Positions 58,212-64,000 of a stretch of DNA of 64,000 nt are shown one piece after another. Numbering within the stretch: the stretch's first letter is position 1; each line of letters begins with the position of its first letter. The DNA lies in IMG/VR virus record IMGVR_UViG_3300036790_000048, positions 1 to 64,000 of that record. One strand, given 5' to 3'. Origin of the DNA: a virus. A program made the translations under genes and the position numbers. A model generated the notes under the pieces. The model saw only the letters and a list, made by a program, of their open reading frames with translations, was not told the DNA's origin and made no database searches.

Positions 58212-61200
58212 CTAGCTGGGCACCCCGCAGACGATCCGCACGCCGCTGACCAGCTGCACCATATCAGGCCCGAACACGCACACCGCGACGTTGGCCGTCC
58301 GCCCGCTCACGTCGCTCCCAGCCGCCGCGTCGGCGTCCGACACGAACTCCAGCGAGTCCGAGTCCCTGATGATCTCGTAGAACCGCTGCGCCGCGTCCAG
58401 GTGGCGGGTGAACTCGCCCTCCCACTCGCGGACCACCACCTCATCCGGCTGCCCCTCGTGCCAGACGACCCGCAGCCCGCCGCTCGGATTGAACAGCCAC
58501 GGCGGCGGGAACGCCCAGATCCCCAGCTGGTAAGCGCCGGGCTCGCCGCCAGTGCCGCCGTCCGCGCCAGCCGGTGCGTAAAGCGACAGCTGCGAGTCCG
58601 CGCCATCGCCGCTATCGAGGTCAGCCCTGCCTCCCGCAGTGGCCCACGACTCAGCCCCGGTCCCGCCGTCGATGTCCGCCAGCGCGTTGACCAGGACGAC
58701 GAAGCTGCCCGACTCAGCCCCCGTAGCCAGGTCCGCGCCCGGTGGCGGGACCACGACCATGGGGGACTGCGCGTCCGCCCCGGTGGCGAAGTCCGAGCCG
58801 ACCGCGGCCTCAGTGTCGCCCTCCTGCACGCGCCCCGAGTCGGCGCTGACGATGAACATCGTGCCGGACGGCTCGTAGAACTGCGTCTCCGTACCGGTAC
58901 CCGCGTCGGCGTCCCTGACCCGCACAGCCGGCAGCGTGGCCGCGTCCGCGCCCAGCCCGGCGTCAAGGTCGGACTCCAGCGCGCGCAGCAAGCCAGCGTC
59001 CACGCCCAGCCCGGCGTCAGCGCCAGTCTCCAGCGCCATCAGCGTATCCGCGTCCGCGCCCAGCCCCGCGTCCGTGTCTCGCGCCAGCGCCGTCAGCAGG
59101 CCAGTGTCCGCACCCGTGCCAGCGTCCACGTCGGCCAGCCGGAGAACCTGCACGTCCGCGCCGGTCCCGGCGTCCACATCGGATATGGAGTCGGCAGTGG
59201 CCTGCAGCTCAGACCCGGTGCCAGTGTCCGACGACGCCAGCGTCAGGACCTGAGCGTCCGCGCCGGTGCCGGAGTCCGCGTTGGACATCGACGCCCGAGA
59301 CGACTGCGACTCGGACCCGGTGCCGCCGTCGAACACGACGACGCGAATCGCCAGGACCTCAGCTCCAGTGGCCGCGTCCGAGCTGGGGATGCGCCCGAGG
59401 CCCGACTCCACCTCGTAACTGGTGAAGCTCGCGTCCGTGTCGCTGACGAGCATCGAGCCGCTGCTGACACTCTCCGTGTCAACGCCCACGCCGCTGTCCA
59501 CGTCGGACACGAGCGCGGTGGCAGCCACAGCCTGGGCCTCAGCCCCAGTGCCGCTGTCCGAGCTGGCCAGCGCGATGCCCTGCTGCTCGGCCCCAGTACC
59601 GCTATCAGAGCTGGGCACCCTCGCCGTGAGCACCTGCAGCTCGGCCCCGGTACCAATATCAGAGCTGGGCAGCCGGACGCTCTGCGCGTCCGCACCGGTG
59701 CCCGCGTCGGAACTGGGCAGCCTGGCCGTAAGCGCCTGCGTCTCCGTACCAGCGCCCGCGTCTGCGCTGGGAATCGTCAGCGCCTGCAGCTCGGCCCCGG
59801 TGCCAGCGTCTGCGCTGGCCAGGCTAGCCGTCAGCGCCAGCGCCTCCAAGCCAGTGCCAGCGTCGGCGCTGGCCAGGGACTCGATGACCGTCTGCGTCTC
59901 GGCCCCGGTGCCGCTGTCCGGGTTGGGCACCTTGGCGATCAGGCTCTGCGCCTCCAGACCAGTGCCAGCGTCAGCGCTGGGCACCCTGGCGGTCATGCTC
60001 TGCGCGTCAGCCCCGGTGCCGCTGTCCGCGCTCGGCGTGCGAGCCGTCAGGACGTAAGTCTCCGCCCCGGTGCCCGCGTCCGTCGATGCTTGCAGCCTGG
60101 GCGAGTTGACCGCGTACAGGTACGTGGTGCCAGTCGGGTCCGACCCGTAGTCGCCAGGCTGGATGTCAACCTGCAGCGCGGTGAGGACCGTCCCAGAGAA
60201 CGTGGTGTCCGCCGTGCTGTACTGGTTGGTCCATGTCGCCCCGTCCGGCGCGGTGTCGAAGAACACCGTGCCCGCGGACTCCCTGATCCGCCACCAGGCA
60301 TGGCTAGTCGCGTTGTACGTGGTCGTGAATAGCGACGTCTGGACGCCAGCGACTGCCTTGTAGACAGCCAGGTTAACGCCCGTCTGCCCGAACATAATCG
60401 CGTTGCCGGTGCTGCTGGTCAGGAACAGGAACGTCGCTGAGCTGGTCGCGATGTACGGAGCGATGCCCACGTAGATCGATGAGCTGGTCAGGTCGTAGTT
60501 GACGGTGCTGCCCAGGGCAGAGCTGTAGCCCGTGTCGCACTGGATGGCCGCGCTGCCCGGTGACCAGCTGTACGTGCCGTACGAGTTGCCCCACACCGCG
60601 CTGAAGTCGTTGGCCCTGAAGTTCTCGACCAGCGTCGCCATCTTGGGCAGCGGGATAATCCCCGTCTCAGCCCCGGTGCCGCTGTCCGAGCTGAACAGGC
60701 GCTCGGTGGCTATCCGCTGCGACTCAGCCCCGGTGCCGCTGTCCGAGCTGGACTTGGACGACGACGGAATAAGCCCAGGAGTGGCCGCGCCAGGGACAGC
60801 CCTGCCAGGGGACGCCGGCGTCTGCGCCAGCGGCGGCTGCGTGTTCAGCGCCTCGTACAGCGCTTGGAACAAGGCGATCCGGTAGTCCCAGCCGAACTCG
60901 ATGGTGGTCGTGTTATTGGGGTTGTCCCCCTCGACGTCCCGCAGCTCGGCGTCGTCAAAGTAGTGGACCTCGCTCGCGGCGGCGCTAGCGATAGCCGGGA
61001 ACAGGCGCGCCCAAGCCGCCGTCGCCGGAGCGACCGCCCCGGATATGACAGCCTGCGTCCACGCCGAGGTGGAGTCCGCCACGCCAGTCCCAGCCGTGAC
61101 GCTGATCTCCGTGCCGGTCGATGTGTACCACTGGACCTGGCAGGTGACCGTGCGCGACGTGGCCGCTGCGCGCACCCATATAGCGCCGTCAACGCTGTCC

Positions 61201-62147
61201 CCGACCGCGACCGGCAGCATCTCGGTGGCGTAGGCGGTGGCGATGCACGACGCGATCTGAGCCGGGGTCGATCCCGTGCAGGTGACCGCCAGGCAGTCAG
61301 CACCAGAATGATGCTGCGCAGAGCTGTTGGCAACCGAGGTGTTGCCTGCCGCCAGCCAGTTGCCGTTGCCGCCCTCGAAGCTCGCCTCCTCGATGGCGTC
61401 GCAGCCGAACACGCTCTCACCAGGCGCGCCGTTAAACAGGCAGATATCACCGATCGGAAGCTGCGCCGCGACCTGCCCCAGCATGAACGACTGCACGTAC
61501 TCGAAGAACGCGGTGACATTAGCCTGCGACTGGCCTGTGCTGGCCGGTGACCCGTTGATCTCCCACAGGCAGAACGGCTTGGGCGGCGACGCCCCCGACG
61601 CGACAGCAGCAATGGTCGTGAGCCTGTCCCCGGCCACGTAGCCAGACGCGTAGTAGTCCGTGCTGACCTTATCCACGTAAGCGTCACCGGGATAGTACGA
61701 AGCCTCGCTGTTGTGCACCACCGACCCGTTGGCGGTCTGGAATGACATTGGGTAATACGGCCGGATCGCAGGCCCGTAGTACTGCACCGCGGCGATGTAC
61801 TGGGCCGACGTCAGCCCGTTGTAGTACGGCTCCGACCAGATGCACACGTCGCAGTCGGCCCCGGCCGCAACCAGCGCCTCCATGAACGACTGGATATTGG
61901 CGTAGTCGGTCGAGCTGACCGGGTTGTAGGCCGGGGTCATGCTGATGAGGATCTTGCACCCGGCCGCGATCATCGCCGTCATATCAGAGCCGATGGTCCA
62001 GGGTCCAGTGCCCTGGTACGACCGGGTGACCGTGGGGGTGCCGGTGCCCGTCCAGCCGCTCCATGTGCTGGCCGCGCTCGTCCAGTCGGTGAACGCCGCG
62101 AACCCCATCGCAGACGGGTTGAGGAACGCCCCGACCCTGGTTGTCAC
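58212..62147 (-). CDS. Tail fibre-type protein with GH26-like glycosidase domain and repeats
   Basis: 1311 residues. Residues 1-250 form a TIM-barrel glycosidase domain of GH26 style: CIWSEPYYNG (catalytic acid/base type), YYPGDAYVDKVSTDYY, and FCLWEINGS (nucleophile type). Then a CBM-like sandwich (~255-410), linker ASPGRAVPGAATPGLIP, a laminin-G-like sandwich (~505-690), about 30 D-x-G-x-G repeats, and a C-terminal module (from ~1087). It should degrade a polysaccharide on the host surface during adsorption. GTG start overlaps the upstream stop. Confidence 0.78.
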   Translation of the reverse strand: MTTRVGAFLNPSAMGFAAFTDWTSAASTWSGWTGTGTPTVTRSYQGTGPWTIGSDMTAMIAAGCKILISMTPAYNPVSSTDYANIQSFMEALVAAGADCDVCIWSEPYYNGLTSAQYIAAVQYYGPAIRPYYPMSFQTANGSVVHNSEASYYPGDAYVDKVSTDYYASGYVAGDRLTTIAAVASGASPPKPFCLWEINGSPASTGQSQANVTAFFEYVQSFMLGQVAAQLPIGDICLFNGAPGESVFGCDAIEEASFEGGNGNWLAAGNTSVANSSAQHHSGADCLAVTCTGSTPAQIASCIATAYATEMLPVAVGDSVDGAIWVRAAATSRTVTCQVQWYTSTGTEISVTAGTGVADSTSAWTQAVISGAVAPATAAWARLFPAIASAAASEVHYFDDAELRDVEGDNPNNTTTIEFGWDYRIALFQALYEALNTQPPLAQTPASPGRAVPGAATPGLIPSSSKSSSDSGTGAESQRIATERLFSSDSGTGAETGIIPLPKMATLVENFRANDFSAVWGNSYGTYSWSPGSAAIQCDTGYSSALGSTVNYDLTSSSIYVGIAPYIATSSATFLFLTSSTGNAIMFGQTGVNLAVYKAVAGVQTSLFTTTYNATSHAWWRIRESAGTVFFDTAPDGATWTNQYSTADTTFSGTVLTALQVDIQPGDYGSDPTGTTYLYAVNSPRLQASTDAGTGAETYVLTARTPSADSGTGADAQSMTARVPSADAGTGLEAQSLIAKVPNPDSGTGAETQTVIESLASADAGTGLEALALTASLASADAGTGAELQALTIPSADAGAGTETQALTARLPSSDAGTGADAQSVRLPSSDIGTGAELQVLTARVPSSDSGTGAEQQGIALASSDSGTGAEAQAVAATALVSDVDSGVGVDTESVSSGSMLVSDTDASFTSYEVESGLGRIPSSDAATGAEVLAIRVVVFDGGTGSESQSSRASMSNADSGTGADAQVLTLASSDTGTGSELQATADSISDVDAGTGADVQVLRLADVDAGTGADTGLLTALARDTDAGLGADADTLMALETGADAGLGVDAGLLRALESDLDAGLGADAATLPAVRVRDADAGTGTETQFYEPSGTMFIVSADSGRVQEGDTEAAVGSDFATGADAQSPMVVVPPPGADLATGAESGSFVVLVNALADIDGGTGAESWATAGGRADLDSGDGADSQLSLYAPAGADGGTGGEPGAYQLGIWAFPPPWLFNPSGGLRVVWHEGQPDEVVVREWEGEFTRHLDAAQRFYEIIRDSDSLEFVSDADAAAGSDVSGRTANVAVCVFGPDMVQLVSGVRIVCGVPS
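58895..60086 (-). repeat. Coding repeat array in the 1311-aa protein
   Basis: Main run of roughly 25 units with the same D-x-G-x-G core as the 1477-aa protein, often separated by SLIAKVP-type spacers. Further degenerate copies occur in the C-terminal module. Confidence 0.82.
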
Positions 62148-62719
62148 GCCATCTCCTCGACCAGGAGCACCAGCGCAGCCTCCCTGGCCTTGGCGCAGGT
62201 CACCTCGACCCCGGCTACCAGCTGCGTGACGACGGCGGTCGGCCCGTTGCCCTCAGCCCCGCCGCCCGCGTCCGAGTCGGACGGGAACTCCAGCGTGGCC
62301 ATGTCCCGCCGCATCTCGTAGTGCCAGACGACGCGCAGCCCGCCACTGGGGCCGAACAGCCACGGTGGCGGGAACGGGAACACCCCGATGGCGTACCACT
62401 GCTCCTCAGCCCCGGTGGCCGCGTCCACGTCCGCTGGCGCGTACAGCAGCGCGTGCACGTCCGCCCCGGTGCCAGCGTCCGCGTCGCTCTTGCCCGCCGC
62501 CGTGCTCCAGGCCTCGGCCCCGGTGCCGCCGTCGATGTCCGACGCGATGTAAGCCAGGACGAAGACGCTGGCCGACCCGGAGATGGCGACGCCGCTGTCC
62601 GCGTCCGCCACGATGATCTGACGCGACTCGGTGTCCGCCCCGGTGGCAGCGTCGGAGTCAACCGCGCCCTCGGTGTCGCCCTCCTGGCCGCGACCGAGGT
62701 CTGAGTCGGTGATGAGCAC
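62144..62719 (-). CDS. Short repeat protein paralogous to the fibre C-terminus
   Basis: 191 residues. It aligns with the last ~225 residues of the 1311-aa protein: LGRGQEGDTEGAVDSD against SGRVQEGDTEAAVGSD, SDIDGGTGAEAWSTAAG against ADIDGGTGAESWATAGG, and PPPWLFGPSGGLRVVWH against PPPWLFNPSGGLRVVWH. Probably a duplicated module that forms part of the same appendage. GTG start; stop overlaps the fibre start. Confidence 0.7.
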   Translation of the reverse strand: MLITDSDLGRGQEGDTEGAVDSDAATGADTESRQIIVADADSGVAISGSASVFVLAYIASDIDGGTGAEAWSTAAGKSDADAGTGADVHALLYAPADVDAATGAEEQWYAIGVFPFPPPWLFGPSGGLRVVWHYEMRRDMATLEFPSDSDAGGGAEGNGPTAVVTQLVAGVEVTCAKAREAALVLLVEEMA

Positions 62720-62752
62720 GGAGGCTCACCTCCCAGCAGACTGCCCCTCCCC

Positions 62753-62932
62753 TTATGTAATCGGGGAATGCTCCTGCCGCCGTCGCTTCCTGGCCTGCCT
62801 CGCGGCCCGTATCTGCGGGTCGTAGAACACCGGGCGCTCGCTCTCCTCGGCATCCCTGTCAGCCGACGATCGCCTGGTGGCTCGCTGGCCCTTCCGGGCC
62901 TGCTGCTGCCTCATACCTTTACTTTCGGTCAC
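62753..62932 (-). CDS. Basic hypothetical protein, 59 aa
   Basis: GTG with AGGAG 8 nt upstream; overlaps the membrane gene stop. Very basic, polar (QQQARKGQRATRRSS, then ARQARKRRRQ), probably disordered and nucleic-acid- or membrane-associated. Confidence 0.52.
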   Translation of the reverse strand: MTESKGMRQQQARKGQRATRRSSADRDAEESERPVFYDPQIRAARQARKRRRQEHSPIT

Positions 62933-63030
62933 CGGTGGCTCCTGAAGTACAGCCACGTCGCCAGCGCCATCAGCGCGAACGACGCCCACCAGATCAGCGG
63001 CTCCAGCGACTTCCAGTCCTCCACTGTCAT
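62929..63030 (-). CDS. Single-pass membrane microprotein, 33 aa
   Basis: One hydrophobic segment (LIWWASFALMALATWLYF) with acidic start and basic end, giving a predicted N-out topology. Its TGA overlaps the next GTG. Confidence 0.55.
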   Translation of the reverse strand: MTVEDWKSLEPLIWWASFALMALATWLYFRSHR

Positions 63031-63045
63031 GCCCGGAGGTACCGC

Positions 63046-63459
63046 CTAAGCGCACTTGCAGTGCGGCGGCGTGACCGACGACGCCACGCTCACCGCCATC
63101 CCGGCCGGCATCATCATCCCCGCCGCCGGGCTCTGTCGCTGCACCCAGAGGATCTTGCCGCAGATGACCGGCGTGACCAGCCCGATGCTGAACCCGTCGT
63201 CCTTCAGCACCCGCTGCGCAATCGCCTGGGGCATGCCGATTACGTCCGGCACCCGCACCGTGTCCAGCACCGGGCCTGAGTGCGTCACCGGCCGCGGCGC
63301 GGGCTTAGCCGGGGACACGTTGGCCCCGATCACCGTGATGACAATGAGCGCGATGAAGACCGCCACCGCCCACGCGATCAGTTTCTTCTGCCACGACCAC
63401 CGCTGCCGCGCGCCGCGGTGCGGCCTCGCCCCGTGGTGAGGCGCGTACTGCTCGCTCAC
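63046..63459 (-). CDS. Membrane-anchored PASTA-domain protein
   Basis: 137 residues. Basic cytoplasmic start, one membrane helix (LIAWAVAVFIALIVITVIG, ~28-46), proline-rich linker, then a PASTA domain (~68-128: VRVPDVIGMPQAIAQRVL, then GKILWVQRQSPAAGMMMPAG). PASTA domains bind peptidoglycan or lipid II and are known from actinobacterial PknB kinases; here no kinase domain is present. Likely acts at the cell envelope. GTG overlaps the upstream stop. Confidence 0.78.
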   Translation of the reverse strand: MSEQYAPHHGARPHRGARQRWSWQKKLIAWAVAVFIALIVITVIGANVSPAKPAPRPVTHSGPVLDTVRVPDVIGMPQAIAQRVLKDDGFSIGLVTPVICGKILWVQRQSPAAGMMMPAGMAVSVASSVTPPHCKCA

Positions 63460-63590
63460 CGTCGCCCCCAGAACCAATCCACGCCGCACACGATCCGCTC
63501 GTGCCGCGACTCCCTCGGCCCGATCGGCAGGACGCTCTCCCACACGTAGTGCCTGCCGATACGGGCCACGAACCGGTACCGCGTCCTCAC
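63456..63590 (-). CDS. Small basic protein, 44 aa
   Basis: GTG with AGGAG 7 nt upstream. Beta-rich and basic (RTRYRFVARIGRHYVWES). TGA overlaps the PASTA gene start. No family recognised. Confidence 0.55.
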   Translation of the reverse strand: MRTRYRFVARIGRHYVWESVLPIGPRESRHERIVCGVDWFWGRR

Positions 63591-63599
63591 CTGCGTCTC

Positions 63600-64000
63600 C
63601 TAGCCCATCGTCTTGCTGATGGCGTACTCGGCCTGGGCGTTGGTGAAGCCCTCGCCGTAGGTGGAGGTCAGCTGCTGGAGCAGGCTGGACTTGCTGAACC
63701 CCTCGCCGTCGTCCAGGTAGCCCTGGGCCGACTCGACCGCCTGCTGATCCCAGTTGGGGTTGAGGTAGTTGATGGCGAACGTCGCGTCGGCGTTGCTGAA
63801 CCCGTCGCCCGCGGCCGAAGTCAGCTGCTGCAGGAGACCTGCGTAGCTGAACCCCTCGCCGTCCGTCAGGTAGCCCTGCGCCGACTGCACAGCCTGCTGC
63901 TGGTCGCTCGTCATCGCCGGTGCCGTGTTGGCCGGTGGCGGAGGCGCAGCGGGCGCTGGTGCCGCCGTGGACGGCACTGGTGCCGCTAGCGTGGCCGAAG
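63600..64000 (-). CDS. Ltp-family superinfection-exclusion-like protein (5' end off the right edge)
   Basis: Visible part carries a proline-rich linker and two tandem Ltp/host-cell-surface-lipoprotein repeats: SAQGYLTDGEGFSYAGLLQQ with TSAAGDGFSNADATFAI, then SAQGYLDDGEGFSKSSLLQQ with TSTYGEGFTNAQAEYAI. Phage TP-J34 Ltp blocks DNA injection by other phages through such repeats. The frame stays open to the window edge, so the N-terminus, where a lipobox or membrane anchor should be, is not visible. Confidence 0.72.
   Translation of the reverse strand, partial: SATLAAPVPSTAAPAPAAPPPPANTAPAMTSDQQQAVQSAQGYLTDGEGFSYAGLLQQLTSAAGDGFSNADATFAINYLNPNWDQQAVESAQGYLDDGEGFSKSSLLQQLTSTYGEGFTNAQAEYAISKTMG

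Noticed and set aside
58401-60332. Long plus-strand open frame (about 640 codons) opposite the fibre gene
   Set aside because: It is the antisense of the D-x-G-x-G repeat array; its translation is arginine/alanine/serine-rich low-complexity and lacks a ribosome site.

Overview
This window reads as part of a large, high-GC double-stranded DNA bacteriophage genome that infects an actinobacterium (Streptomyces or a relative). The evidence is the uniformly high GC, frequent GTG starts, almost every gene on the minus strand with ATGA/GTGA/TGATG start-stop overlaps, many tiny zinc-ribbon and membrane proteins, tail-type proteins, a holin candidate, and phage-style replication genes with no ribosomal, tRNA or central-metabolism genes. 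No terminase, portal or capsid gene is present, so the full genome is clearly larger. Calls rest on reading translations and motifs by eye; no database search was run.

Layout, in the direction of transcription (right to left). (1) 64.0-51.5 kb: surface and tail region, with a partial Ltp-type superinfection-exclusion protein, a membrane-anchored PASTA protein, and large tail-type proteins built from dozens of short D-x-G-x-G repeats, one carrying a GH26-like glycosidase domain, plus a small glycosyltransferase-like protein. A holin candidate follows at 51.0-51.4 kb. (2) 51.0-44.0 kb: a dense block of small genes, many zinc-binding, with a MazG-like pyrophosphohydrolase. (3) 44.1-38 kb: SNF2-type helicase, WhiG/FliA-like sigma factor, small membrane proteins, DnaB helicase and a stand-alone DnaG-type zinc domain. 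(4) 37.2-36.5 kb: the only plus-strand gene, a secreted LysM-lysozyme, beside a divergent promoter region. (5) 36.4-32.3 kb: small accessory genes and a HTH protein. (6) 32.3-18.6 kb: a second sigma factor, delta' and delta clamp-loader subunits, family A DNA polymerase, SSB-like protein, resolvase-like nuclease, RecA and a DUF932-like protein. (7) 18.6-12.3 kb: DNA-end processing and the sliding clamp, with an SbcC/Rad50 ATPase split into separate genes, SbcD, a HAD phosphatase, a PD-(D/E)XK nuclease, DnaN and a cold-shock protein. (8) 12.1-1 kb: an MsrQ/ferric-reductase-like membrane protein, a secreted protein, a structured RNA candidate, a 952-residue B12-type radical SAM protein, a second MazG-like enzyme, a DNA methyltransferase, DnaX and a sugar-nucleotide/glycosyltransferase cassette.

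Together the genes suggest a nearly self-sufficient replisome of mixed ancestry: a PolA-type polymerase with an unusual C-terminal extension working with a full bacterial Pol III-style clamp and clamp loader (DnaN, DnaX, delta, delta'), DnaB, SSB and RecA, and a repair module around a split SbcCD. Two sigma factors could drive phage-specific transcription. The most notable points are the split SbcC, the hybrid replisome, an 83-nt three-way-junction RNA candidate, the MsrQ-like membrane gene and the repeat-built tail proteins.
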